Shown: piece after piece, positions 54,382-64,000 of the stretch
Layout of the letters: each line of letters opens with the position of its first letter
Numbering within the stretch: the first letter of the stretch is position 1
DNA from: Pleurodeles waltl
Lineage: Eukaryota > Chordata > Amphibia > Caudata > Salamandridae
NCBI RefSeq assembly: GCF_031143425.1
Contig: NC_090442.1
Location: forward strand, 430,111,776-430,175,775
Direction: 5' to 3'
DNA length: 64,000 nt
Position numbers and translations under genes: made by a program
Notes under the pieces: generated by a model
What the model was told of the DNA's origin: nothing
Seen by the model: only the letters and a program-made list of their open reading frames with translations
The model's database searches: none

Positions 54382-54861
54382 CAATCTGTTGGAAAATGGG
54401 TTATTGGTAAGGGCAGGTAGGTACCTACACTTAGCAATAGGCCACCAACCTCCACTTAGGTCCAGTAAGGTCTCAGTAAATTAAACCCAGCTCAACCCCT
54501 GGTAGCTTGGCAACGAGCGACAAGGCTTAATTTAGGAGACAAGGTGTAAAGCATTCAAATATCACAAAACAGTAATTAAATAAAACACAGGAAACAGTTT
54601 AAAAATCCAAAACCAATTTATAACAATAGAGTATATTTTGATCTTTAAAAGGACTCAAAAACAAATAAAATCGGATAAGGGGAACCAGAGATATGAATTT
54701 TTAAAGAATTATTTTTTAGCGCCTAGAAACAAAAAGCGCCAATCAGGTCATCTGGTTGCACCTCGACCGGTGCAAAGTCAAAGTTTAAGACCGACCGCGA
54801 TGGAGCACTGCTCGGCTACAGCTCGCGGGAGGCCTTGGTCAAAAGTTTACCTTCGGACTTA

Positions 54862-55490
54862 GGGGGTCATTCTGAACCGGGCGGGCGGCGGACGCCGCCC
54901 GCCTGGCGGGAACCGCCAAATGGCCGTTCCACGGTCAGAAGACCGCGGAGGCCATTCTGACTTTCCCGCTGGGCCGGCGGGCGCCCGCCAAGGCAGCGCC
55001 CGCCGGCCCAGCGGGAAAGGCCCTGCAACACAGAGGCCGGCTCCGAATGGAGCCGGCGGTGTTGCAGGGGTGCGACGGGTGCAGTTGCACCCGTCGCGAT
55101 TTTCACTGTCTGCTATGCAGACAGTGAAAATCATGCTTGGGCCCTGTTAGGGGGCCCCTGCACTGCCCATGCCAGTGGCATGGGCAGTGCAGGGGCCCCC
55201 AGGGGCCCCACGACACCCGTTCCCGCCATCCTGTTCCTGGCGGTCAAAACCGCCAGAAACAGGCTGGCGGGAAGGGGGTCGGAATCCCCATGGCGGCGCT
55301 GCTTGCAGCGCCGCCATGGAGGTTCAGCCCAGCCAGGGGAAATCCGGCGGGAAACCGCCGGATCCCCTTTTCTGACCGCAGCTTTACTGCTGCGGTCAGA
55401 ATGGGCACTGAAGCACCGCCAGCCTGTTGGCAGTGCTTCCGTTGCCCGCGGCCCTGGCGGTCTTAGACCGCCAGGGTCGGAATGAGGGCC
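54862..55490. mobile_element. Harbinger-like hairpin MITE (TTA duplication)
   Basis: Starts GGGGGTCATTCTGAACC and ends TCGGAATGAGGGCC, with TTA at 54859-54861 and 55491-55493. The right terminus has drifted from GACCCCC. Same hairpin order as the other two members. Confidence 0.8.
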
Positions 55491-55965
55491 TTAGTCTCTT
55501 TTCTGAAGATTTTCTTCAGCAGGACGAACCTAACAGTCCAATCCAACCTCCTGGAACTCTTCTCCAGATACGCGTCGTGGGAATCCTCGGTGGAGGTTTT
55601 TACCTTTGGACTTAGTCGTTTTTTCGAGGTGAAAATCCTTCGACCGGGGCAAACCTGGATCTTGATCCGACGTCCTTGGAGCCCTCCTCGGATATGCTGG
55701 CTGGGAGGTCCCGATCAACTTTTTACCTTCGGACAGTCTCTTTTTGGGAGATTTTCCTCACCGGGACGAAGCAGCAAATCCGGCCGGGTCGCGGTTGAGG
55801 CAAGCCGGCTAGAGTTGCCGCAGAGGGTCGGTCCCTCTATGGAGCTTTTTTTCAAAAGTTCTCCAAACTTCTGGGGCTTCTCCCAGATGTTCTTTTAAGG
55901 TTCTTTGGGGGTCCACAGGTCACCCCAAGGGTCCAGAAGTTCTGAGATGATCCTTGGGGGTGTGG

Positions 55966-55985
55966 ACTACAACTCCCAGAATGCA
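55966..55985 (+). promoter_or_regulatory. ZNF143/Staf-type binding motif in LTR
   Basis: ACTACAACTCCCAGAATGCA matches the long vertebrate ZNF143 (Staf, SBS) consensus. Binding is not shown; the motif is known to occur in promoters and retroelements. Confidence 0.6.
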
Positions 55986-57466
55986 CCTGGTGCAAACTCC
56001 TTTTTGGCCACTGGGCAGTGGCCAGCTGGTTGATTTCTTCAAGAGTTGGTGCAGGGGACTCTGGTTAGCAATTTTTCACCTGTAGCAAACAGGAAGTCCC
56101 TCCTTGAACCAGTTGAAGCCAGGCAAAGTCCTTCTTGTGGTGAAGCCCAAGTGTGTAGCTGGTGCAGTCCTTCTGGGTGCAGGTTCCAGGTGCAGGCCAG
56201 GGGTCCAGTAGAGCAGTCCTTCGTCTCCTTTGGTTCTTCCTTGTTGGAATCTAATGGGGATCTGAGGTGTGAGTGCAGGTCTGCCAGTTTTATCCTTGCT
56301 CCTGGGTGTAAAACAGGGGGGTCCTGATTCTCCACTCAGGTGCAGGGTCCTTCCCCCTGTGATGACCACTTCCTGGGAAGTGTGGCAAAAATCAATCCCA
56401 GGAGGCAACATTCTTCAAAAATCCATCATGGCTGAATCTGATTTTTGGAGGTTACATCTGGCTAAGCCCAACCACTGGTGTGGCTAAAAATCATAAACAC
56501 ACCCCTCTCCTGCCCTCTCCTAATCTAATCAAGGGGGCACCTAGTTGTCTGGGGTTGCAGGATGTGGGGGTGTTGCTGGGTTGCTCCAAATGTCCTTCTT
56601 TGCCTTTGATGACCAGTTTGGCAGCCCTCCCCCTTCCTGCCTCACCATCTGCTGAGGGGAAATTCTCTCCCACATGCACATCTCTTTGTGTAAAGCCAGG
56701 CCCCTTCACACCTCATCAAGGCAGCCTGGCTAGGCTGTCAGAGGCTGGCCAATCAGAGCACAGCAGGAAAAACAATGCAGGGCTGAAATTGGCAACTTTT
56801 CAGGTAAAGTTTAAAACTCTTTACCTGGAAGTTGTGGGATTTATTATAACAATTAATTTGATACCAAACTCTTGGTATCCATTACTTAAGGGGACTTTAA
56901 AATTAAAATAAAGTCTCCACATTCTAGCCTATGGAGGCCATTCACTACAATGAGGGAAAACGAATTTGGCTGTTTTTACCTCACCAGGGCTTATACAACT
57001 ATTTTTATAAGGTCCCTGCCTATAGTTACATGGCACCAGCCCTAGGGGCACATAGGGCACACCTTAGGGGTGACATATGTAAAAAATAAGGTTGTTTAAG
57101 ACTTTGGAACTACTTTTAATTCCAATGTCGAATTTGCTTTTAACTTTAATTTAAAAGCAGCCAGCAAGGCAGGCCTGCCTTTAAAATGACACTGGGCACC
57201 CCAGCCGTGCACCTATGGGTGCACTACCTATGCTGTGGTCCCTAAGCGTACATGCCCTACCATATACTAGGGACTTATAGGTAGGTTGACTTAGACAATT
57301 TATGATTAGCCTAATTTGCATATTGATTTTACACAGAGCACAGGTCCTGGGACTTGTTAGCAGTACCCAGAGCACCATCAGAGTCAGGAAAACACCATCA
57401 AAAAGTGGAAACTGGGGGCACAAAGTTAAGGGGCCTCTGCAATCAGCCCAGTTTTCTCACACAATC

Positions 57467-58322
57467 TTAGTTAAATTAATAGATCTACATAAATATCAAG
57501 CAATCAATGAACTTTATATGGCTACAACTAGCCATAAAAGTATACATAAATTCCCAGGAAACACAAGTACTCACACCAAAATTGATAAAAGCCATTTTGA
57601 GATCAAATCATGCATGACTTTTAAATTAAATAAATACATATAGGTCTTAAAATAGATTAAACACCTTAAAACAGCTATCGACAAACTATAAAAGCGGCTA
57701 CATTTGAATTGATACTTCTTTTTCCTTCTGTGTACCTAGGGCACAACTCTTGTAGCTAATGAAAGCATAGCAGACTTGAAGGCTATCTACCTGTCCTTAA
57801 TAGATAAGAGCTTCTTTAAGGTGTCTTATATTTAATTCGCTTAATGGAGAAGCTAAAAAATAATTCTAATGAGAGGTATACAATTTACAAAACAACAGAG
57901 AGTGAGTAGGGCTTTGTAATGATGCATTATCAGAGGGACACCTAGGAAGTGATGAAAATCTTGGGCCCTGAGATGGAAAGGCAATAAAAAATGGATAGTA
58001 TTGAACTGGAAGCACGTGAGGAGGAATCCATGGTAGGTATTGTTTTTTTAACACTTTATTTATCATTTTTAAATAACATACAGCAACTCAAGCAGGACAA
58101 AATTAACTACATGCAAGTGGATAATCATTGTTCCGAAACACAAGAATGTCTTTGACAGTGGAATCGTGATGGACAGTTTCATGGTACAATCATGGCAATG
58201 GAAAGCAGGAACACAAACAATATCACAAAAAAGAGGTCCAGTAAGCACATTTAAGCACAATTTATAAAGGGGAGACAGGGCTGCAGGCCCATCACACCCC
58301 GCTGGAGGATTGGGAGGTCAGG
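57467..58322. other. unassigned sequence
   Basis: No gene or repeat border recognised between two LTR elements. Confidence 0.35.
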
Positions 58323-58327
58323 GGACT

Positions 58328-60576
58328 TGTTAGACTTTTCATCCTTGGCGTGGTCTCCCTTAACTGTTTGCCTCTGTTCCCCAGGTTGTTGATGTGTGCT
58401 GGACTCTGATTTTACAGTTTTTGTTACTCTGGGCACTTTTCCACTGCTAACCAGTGCTAAAGTGCAAGTTCTCCTTTCCAAAATGTGTATGTAATTGGCT
58501 TACCAATGATTGGCATATTTTATTTATTACTCAGTCCCTAGTACAGTGCACTAGAGGTGCCCAGGGCCTGTAAATCAAATGCTACTAGTGGGCCTGCAGC
58601 ACTGGTTATGCCACCCACATTAGTAGCTCTGTAATCATGTCTCAGATCTGCCACTGCAGTGTCTGTGTGTGCAGTTTTAACTGTAAATTCGACTTGGCAA
58701 GTGTACCCACTTGCCAGGCCTAAACTTTCCCTTTTCTTACATGTCAGACACCCCTAAGGTAGGCCCTTGGTAGCCCCAAGGGTGAGGGTGCAGTGGATGG
58801 TTAAGGTAGGACATATAGTAATGTGTTTTTATATGTCCTGACAGTGAAATATTGCTAAATTTGTTTTTCACTGTTGCAAGGCCTGTCCCTCTCGTAGGTT
58901 AACATGGGGGCTACCTTTAAATCTGATTAAAGTGTAGATTCCCTTTGGGAGTGGATGGACATGTGGAGTTTGGGGTCTCTTAGCTCACAATTTAAAAATA
59001 CATCTTTTAGTAAAGTTGATTTTAAGATTGTGTTTGAAAATGCCACTTTTAGAAAGTGGGCATTGTCTTGCTTATACCATTTCTGTGACTCTGCCTGTTT
59101 GTGGATTCCCTGTCTGGGTCAGTTTGACAGTTGGGCTGGTTGCACCTCACACTAGACAGTGACACAAAGGGAGCTGGGGTGTAGCCTGCATATACTGATG
59201 AGCCATCTGTGCTAGGAGGGAGGGGAGGAGTGATCACTCACACCTGAAAGGGCTGTGCCTGCCCTCACACAATGCAGTCTCCAACCCCCTGGTGTGTGTC
59301 TTGGGCCTGGCCTGGGTATGGCAGGATTTCACATTCAAAAGAGACTTTACTTTGAAGTAGGTTTACTTCAAAGGAGAAATGGGGTATAAGAAGGGCACCC
59401 AAAACCACAGACTTTAGAAACACTTCAGAAACAAGAGGAACCTCAGCCTGGAAAAGAGCTGACGAGCTGAGGAAGAAGAGCTGCCCTGTCTGTGACTGTG
59501 CTTTGTGGAGCTATCCTGCAGTTGCTGCTTCTGACAGAGTAGGAGGGCAAAGACTGGACTTTGTGTGCCTTCCATTTTGAGAAGAATTCTCCAAGCGCTT
59601 GATTTAGAGCTTGCCTCCTGTTGTTTGAAGTCTCAGGGACAGCAAAGACTTCTCTCTGCCAGCACCTGGAGGCTCTGGAGAGAATCCTACTCTGCCCTGT
59701 GGTGCCCGTCCAGTTCCGGGGACCCTGAAAGGAGAAGCTGGCAGCCTAAAGAAAAGGAAATCCACGGACAGTGCACTGTGCGGGGAAAAGATCAACGCGA
59801 CTCCGATCTGCGGCTGAAGAAATGACACGCCGCAGGCTCTGCAGCTGAGAAACGATGCTCGCAGGAAACATGACCAAAGAATTGACACACGGAGCAGGAG
59901 AAATGACGCACAGCATCACTGACGGCGGCTGGAGATCACAACCCGCGCTACAGGGTTTTTGGATCATCATGTGGCTGGATTTCTGACTCAAGTACTGCTG
60001 TGCGTGGAAAAACAATGCAAGGCCTGCCTAGACCCAAGAGTGCTGACCTGATCAACACATCGCTCTCCTGCAGAGAGAAGAAACAACGTGCCCCGACCCG
60101 GCGAGAGGAGAAACAACGCAAGGTCCCGCTCGTGAGTAGAATCAACACATCACAAGCCCTTTTGACGTGCACTCGCCTGTTGGGGGTTATTTTTGACGTA
60201 CCCAAGATACTTTTACACGCTGACAGCGTTAGTGTGTGTTCAAAACAACTTAAAAACTCTTTTTGCATTTTTATTAATAACTTGACTTGTGTACTGTGGA
60301 TTTTTGTCATTTTGGTCTTGTTTTGTTAAGATAAATATTTCCTATTTTTCTAAACCTTTGTTGTGTCATTTTGTAGTGTTTTCATTAAGTTACTGTGTGT
60401 GTTGGTACGAATACTTTACACCAAGCACTCTGAAGTTCAGCCTACTGCTCTGCCAAGCTACCAATGGGGTAAGCAGGGGTTAGCTGAGGCTGATTCTCTT
60501 TTACCCTGACTAGAGTGAGGGTCCTTTCTTGAACTGGGGGTAATCTGACTGTCAACCAAAGACCCCATTTCTCACA
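58328..60576 (+). repeat. 5' LTR of the Gmr1-like element
   Basis: A 2249-bp LTR, TGTTAGAC ... CCCCATTTCTCACA. Closest in this window to the solo LTR 23145-25186 (reverse orientation). TATAAG at 59385-59390 follows an inverted TTTGAAGTA/TACTTCAAA motif (59351-59373). Confidence 0.85.
59351..59390 (+). promoter_or_regulatory. LTR core promoter of the Gmr1-like element
   Basis: TTTGAAGTA and TACTTCAAA, 4 bp apart, then GGGGTATAAG about 12 bp on. Confidence 0.6.
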
Positions 60577-60577
60577 T

Positions 60578-60595
60578 TGGTGGCAGTGGTGGGAT
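60578..60595 (+). other. primer-binding-site-like sequence
   Basis: TGGTGGCAGTGGTGGGAT begins one base after the LTR end. It matches the position, and the TGGTG start, of the site in the non-autonomous element. tRNA not identified. Confidence 0.5.
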
Positions 60596-60839
60596 TTGGA
60601 CTTGTATTTGTACTTGACATACAGTGATTAAGTGTACACTACTATTTTCAGTGCAGACCTCTATATGACCACATACTACTTGTTTGGAGATCTTTGGATT
60701 TTTTCTCTTTGGGACGGTTTTTGTTCTACTTCCATTTTTCGCTGATTCCTTGATTGACTTTCTTTGGAATTTCATTTGGGAACTTGCATTTCTGCCTTTG
60801 GAACTTTGCACTTGTTTTTGAATCTTCATCAAGTCCCAA

Positions 60840-61592
60840 GCTGGAGATGCATCAGTTGGAGATGACTTTGACCTTGAGAAATTGGAGAGTTATACCAAGG
60901 CTAAGTTGAAGCAGTTCTGTAAAAGTTTTGCCTGTCCCATTAAGAGCTCATCCAGGAAGGAAGAGCTGCAAAAGGCGCTGAGGGCCTGGGTGACAGCCAA
61001 GAGCACTGAAGGGCACACAGAATATGAGGGAGATGAGGAAGAGGAGGAAGATTGTTCCGTACACAATGGTATTGTAGGTGGGCCTGTTATGTCCAGGGAG
61101 AAGGTCTCCAAGGCAGGTAGCAGTATCTCATCTAAGGGTCTGGCACCTGAGGAGTTACAGGACAGACAGGCAGAAAGGGAGTACCAATTGGAGCAGAGAA
61201 GGCTAGCCCTTGAGGAAAGGAAGTTAGCGATCGCTCATGAGCTTAGCTTGAGAGAGATGGATCATAGAAGCCAGTCCAATAGAGATGGTGGCAGCAGCCC
61301 TACAGTGTAGCCTGAGAGGAGGGTGCACATTCCTAAAGACCTTGTGAAAGATTACAAGAGGGAGGATGACATACACTTGTGGTTCAAGGGGTCTGAGTCT
61401 GCTCTCCACATTAATCTGGTCCCTGAAGCTCATTGAGGGGCGGGTCGGTAGAAGCACTTTGAGGTAGAAGGGAGGGATGCACTGACAGACTTAGGGGATG
61501 CTCAGAATCTCACCTACTGTAGCATGAAGGATGCCTTGCTCACAAGGTATGGTCTGACCCCTGAGCAGTACAAGGATACATTTAGGTCCTAA
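60840..61592 (+). pseudogene. gag N-terminal part of the Gmr1-like element, with stops
   Basis: The frame containing the ATG at 60882 begins with a SAP-like two-helix module (YTKAKLKQFCKSFACP ... RKEELQKALRAWV), then an acidic run (EGDEEEEED) and a charged helix (ERKLAIAHELSLREMDHRS). It meets a stop at 61308-61310 but stays gag-like in the same frame (IPKDLVKDYKREDD-like, then LTRYGLTPEQYKDTFRS) through further stops at 61434, 61449 and 61590. The module layout is the same as in the ORF at 29940-30890. Broken copy; the start may be upstream of 60882 because the frame is open there. Confidence 0.7.
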
Positions 61593-61615
61593 AAAAGAAG
61601 GAATCCCAAACATGG

Positions 61616-61815
61616 TTGGAATGTGTTGATTTTTATTGCAGGTCACTGGATGCTTGGTTGAAGGGCAGTAAGGTAACTACGTATGAGGGGCTTTACAATC
61701 TGATTGCTTGGGAGCACTTGTACAGTTTATGTTTTCCAGAGCTGTGCCAGCACCTGATTGACAGCAAGCTGACTGACCCCAGGAAGCTTGCGCAGGAAGT
61801 GGACCAATGGGAGAG
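61616..61815 (+). pseudogene. SCAN-like segment of Gmr1-like gag (frameshifted)
   Basis: After a frame change, VDFYCRSLDAWLKGSKVTTYEG is followed by LYNLIAWEHLYSLCFPELC and DPRKLAQEVDQW. Order and spacing resemble a SCAN domain (helix with W-L, then the 'LEQFL..LP.EL' helix and a final acidic helix), here as '..AWEHLYSLCFPELC'. SCAN domains of vertebrate zinc-finger genes are thought to come from the capsid region of Gmr1-like gag. The similarity is judged by eye only. Confidence 0.6.
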
Positions 61816-62250
61816 CACCAGGGTTCAGAAGAGGTATGGGGAGACCACACCAAGGGTGGGCAGGGTCCCTCTCAGAAGAAAAGGGGGGTAAGGGTAAACA
61901 GGGGGAGTTCTCTAAAGGGCCCCAAACTGATTTCCAGGGTAAGGATTCCCAACCCCCCAGTGAGAAGAAGCCATGGTTCTCCAAAGGGGAGCCAGTGGCA
62001 GGTGGTCCCCCACGTAAGTGCTATGCATGTGACCAGGTGGGTCATGTGAGGGGGGACCCCAAATGCCCCAAGTTTACACCGGCACCCATTGGTGCAACGT
62101 CCCAGGGTTTGGCCAGTGTAGCGCTTGGGGAGGACTTGGTTTCAGGTGGGTGGAAACCAGCTGAGATGACCCTTGTCTCACTAGGGGACATTGAGATGGT
62201 CCAGAGAACCCTAGTGCCTGAAAACAAAACACTAAGAAGTACAGGCAGTG
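61816..62250 (+). pseudogene. gag C-terminal part with variant zinc knuckle
   Basis: Frame 61788-62255. A basic Gly/Lys/Arg-rich linker leads to CYACDQVGHVRGDPKC (62019-62066), a zinc knuckle in which His and the last Cys are six rather than four residues apart. It is in the first gag frame, not the SCAN-like frame, so two frame changes bracket the SCAN-like part. Confidence 0.65.
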
Positions 62251-62251
62251 G

Positions 62252-62446
62252 GTGACCATTAATGGACAAAGGGTGGAGGCTCTGAGAGACACAGGAGCCA
62301 GTGTGACTACAGTGAGGAGTCAGCTGGTGTCTGAAGAGCAGATAGATCCCCAGGTACTTCACCAAGTGGTTGCAGTGGACAACTCAGAGCACCCTGTGCA
62401 GAGTGGCGCAGGTTCCCTTCGAATGGGGTGGTCTCAGGTTCCTTGA
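62252..62446 (+). pseudogene. retropepsin-like protease of the Gmr1-like element
   Basis: A short plus-strand frame with the active-site loop as LRDTGASVTTV (DTGA at 62288-62299) and a following V-x-A-VDN strand. A stop at 62444-62446 ends it early; the flap and C-terminal Gly motif are not clearly seen. The enzyme would cut the Gag-Pol polyprotein. Confidence 0.7.
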
Positions 62447-62751
62447 AGGTAGCTGTGAGTCAAAACATGCCTGTTGATAGTTTGCTAGGCAATTACCTGG
62501 AGGATTCCCCTTGGAAGGAGGTGGAACAGGTCTCACTTGGAGATGCTGGGTCTGCCTGGGTGGGTATGCGTATCCACCCGGTCAATGGCAGCCCATCAGG
62601 GTAATCAAGAGCCCTTGAAGCCTGAAACAGTGGCCCAAGGGGCCGCCATGAAGAGGAAGGGCAGGGGGTGCGGGAAACCGGCCCCAGAAGTTTTCACGGT
62701 CCGCAAGGAGGTGGAGCCTGAGGGTGACTCCCGGAGCCTATAGGAGAACAG
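62447..62751 (+). other. degraded protease-integrase linker
   Basis: Frames change several times. A 68-codon frame (62537-62743) is low complexity. No RT motif is found here. Confidence 0.5.
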
Positions 62752-63774
62752 GTGGCTGAACTGGGGGAGGTCCCTGAGCTGTTGCAGTGGCAGCCGGAAG
62801 GGGGGCCCACCAGGGAAGAATTCTGTGCAGCACAGAAGACATGCCCTAATTTGGAAGGTTTGTGGCAGCAGGCTGCAGACCAGGCGGTCAGCAAGGAGCC
62901 AGGATCACACCTGATTTATTGGGAGGATGTCCTCCTGTATAGCGAGCCTAAGGTTCCTGAACCTGGGTCAGCCCGTGTGCTGGTGGTACCCCAGTGCTTC
63001 AGGGCCTTCCTACTGGGGTTGGCTCATGGTGTGCCTTTAGCTGGACATTTGTGGCAGGACAAGACCTTTGAGAGGCTTGTCACCCACTTTTACTGGCCCC
63101 TAATGCGCAGGCACTCAGATGCACATTGCAGGTCTTGTCAGACTTGTCAGGAAAGTGTCAAGAGTGGGAGGAAATGTAAATCTCCCCTCCAGCCTTTGCC
63201 TGTTGTCAGTACTCCCTTTGAGAGGGTAGGCATTGACATTGTGGGGCCTATGTATTCCAAAACAGCCATGGGCAACAGGTTTATCCTGGTCTTGGTGGAC
63301 CATGCCACCTGGTACCCAGAAGCCATTCCTTTGAGATCAATCACTTCCCCTGTGGTGGGTTGTGCTTTGATGGGGGTTTTTACCCGCATGGGGTTCCCCA
63401 AGGAAGTGGTGTCTGATAGGGATACAAACTTCATATCCACGTATATGAAGTCTCTGTGGAAGGAATGTGGGTTAACCTACAAGTTCACCACCCCTTACCA
63501 CCCCCAAAATAATGGTCTGGTTGAGAGATTCAACCGCACCTTGAAAGGCATGATCATGGGCTTGTCAGAGCCCTTGAGGCGGAAGTGGGACGTCCTCTTG
63601 CCATGCCTTCTGTTCGCCTACAGGGAGGTGCCTCAAAAGGGACTTGGGTTTTGTCCCTTTGAGCTGATTTATGGCCACCCTCTGAGGAGACCTTTGAGTC
63701 TGGTTAAGGAAGCTTTGGAGAAAGCTCCTAGTAAACCCCCCCAGGATGTATTCAGTTATATGCTGGCTCTGTGA
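62752..63774 (+). CDS. integrase of the Gmr1-like Gypsy element
   Basis: A 340-codon plus-strand frame. Residues 92-132 hold the HHCC module (H92, H99, C129, C132) with the THFYWPLM block. The core has D162 (VGIDIVGPM), D222 (VSDRDTNF) and E258 (NNGLVERFNRTL), an exact D-D-35-E triad, and an 'FAYREVPQKGLGFCPFELIYG' tail typical of Gypsy/retroviral integrases. It inserts the cDNA into the host genome. All catalytic residues are present, but a stop at 63772 cuts it from the C-terminal part, so the full protein is not made by this copy. It directly follows the protease region, which is the unusual point of this element. Confidence 0.85.
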   Translation: MAELGEVPELLQWQPEGGPTREEFCAAQKTCPNLEGLWQQAADQAVSKEPGSHLIYWEDVLLYSEPKVPEPGSARVLVVPQCFRAFLLGLAHGVPLAGHLWQDKTFERLVTHFYWPLMRRHSDAHCRSCQTCQESVKSGRKCKSPLQPLPVVSTPFERVGIDIVGPMYSKTAMGNRFILVLVDHATWYPEAIPLRSITSPVVGCALMGVFTRMGFPKEVVSDRDTNFISTYMKSLWKECGLTYKFTTPYHPQNNGLVERFNRTLKGMIMGLSEPLRRKWDVLLPCLLFAYREVPQKGLGFCPFELIYGHPLRRPLSLVKEALEKAPSKPPQDVFSYMLAL

Positions 63775-64000
63775 AACCAGACTGCCCGCTTCAGGAGTCT
63801 CGCTCAGGAGAACCTGGAAGCAAGCCAGGAGGACATGAAACGCTGGTATGACCAGAATGCCACTCTGGTCGAGTTTCAACATGGATAAAAAGTGTGGGTG
63901 ATGGCACCAATGGAGCCTATGGCGCTCCAGCACAAGTGGACTGGGCCATTTGAGGTGGTGGAGTGCAAGAGTGAAGTCACCTACCTGGTGGACTTGCGGT
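63775..64000 (+). pseudogene. integrase C-terminal region, interrupted, runs off window
   Basis: In the integrase frame after its stop: KRWYDQNATLVEFQHG, another stop, then VWVMAPM ... HKWTGPFEVVECKSEVTYLVDL, the GPF-type C-terminal module. No chromodomain is seen before the window ends. Confidence 0.7.

Larger units (their letters stand above)
54387..57461 (-). mobile_element. solo LTR (3075 bp with nested MITE, CAATC duplication)
   Basis: TGTTGGAAAATGGG ... GTTTTCTCACA with exact CAATC at 54382-54386 and 57462-57466. Without the nested MITE (54862-55490) it is about 2.44 kb. Blocks such as AGCTTGGCAACGAGC and AAGGCTTAATTTAGGAGACA match the same order in the LTR at 25305, so it is a more distant subfamily in the same (minus) orientation. 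It contains a ZNF143-type motif at 55966-55985. Confidence 0.85.
58328..64000 (+). mobile_element. Gmr1-like Gypsy retrotransposon, cut by window end
   Basis: 5' LTR 58328-60576, a primer-binding-like site, then gag remnant, protease and integrase on the plus strand. No RT or RNase H lies between protease and integrase; if present they follow the integrase beyond 64000. That order (PR-INT-RT) is the mark of Gmr1-like Gypsy elements, and gag has a SCAN-like segment, which agrees, since the SCAN domain is thought to derive from Gmr1-like gag. Stops and frameshifts in gag and after the integrase show this copy is inactive. The outer target duplication would be GGACT (58323-58327); its partner is outside. 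Confidence 0.8.

Overview
The window looks like intergenic or intronic DNA from a very large vertebrate genome, most likely a salamander or newt. The reasons are the near-total occupation by transposable elements, LTR elements with unusually long (2.0-2.5 kb) LTRs, Harbinger-type MITEs made of stacked G+C-rich hairpins, Penelope-like and L1/L2-like LINE remnants, a tandem repeat carrying a hammerhead-ribozyme motif (a class first known from newt satellite DNA), and one short cadherin exon lost in tens of kilobases of repeats. The species assignment is inference; no bacterial or viral genome organisation is present.

Layout. 0-12 kb: old LINE (L2/CR1-like) remnant, two MITEs, and a mosaic TTAA-ended (piggyBac-like) element containing a G-rich ~170 bp array. 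12-22 kb: a Harbinger-like MITE, a decayed Penelope-like element (RT plus GIY-YIG) on the minus strand, a decayed L1-like LINE on the minus strand (ORF1 near 20.3-21.2 kb, ORF2 near 14.3-17.1 kb), and between the two L1 parts a discrete 2.5 kb insertion with a 15-bp target duplication, long inverted repeats and 5.8 near-identical 311-bp units, each holding a hammerhead-like motif. 22.4 kb: a single 146-bp exon encoding half of a cadherin repeat, minus strand, with clean splice sites. 23-33 kb: a solo LTR followed by a complete, very young non-autonomous LTR retrotransposon (25305-33346; two 2258-bp LTRs that differ at about five sites) whose interior has a SAP-like/coiled-coil Gag-like ORF and a 798-codon ORF built on 37-residue repeats. 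33-39 kb: old dispersed and tandem repeats (134-bp period).

39-52 kb is a nested stack: a ~0.7 kb MITE was entered by a chromodomain Gypsy (chromovirus) element; that element was entered by a piggyBac-like TTAA element between gag and pol and by a solo LTR inside its 5' LTR; the piggyBac-like element was itself entered by a Harbinger-like MITE. 52-58 kb: unassigned DNA, then another solo LTR with a Harbinger-like MITE inside and a ZNF143-type motif. 58.3 kb to the end: a plus-strand Gypsy element with a 2.25-kb 5' LTR, a broken gag with a SCAN-like segment, a protease, and an integrase directly after the protease with no reverse transcriptase between them, the order described for Gmr1-like Gypsy elements. 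It runs off the window edge.

How the parts relate: the young non-autonomous element shares its N-terminal Gag-like domain with the Gmr1-like element and resembles it in LTR organisation (TATA box preceded by a conserved inverted TTTGAAGT/ACTTCAAA motif), so it is plausibly a parasite of that autonomous family. Apart from the cadherin exon I find no host gene, no tRNA or rRNA, and no CRISPR.
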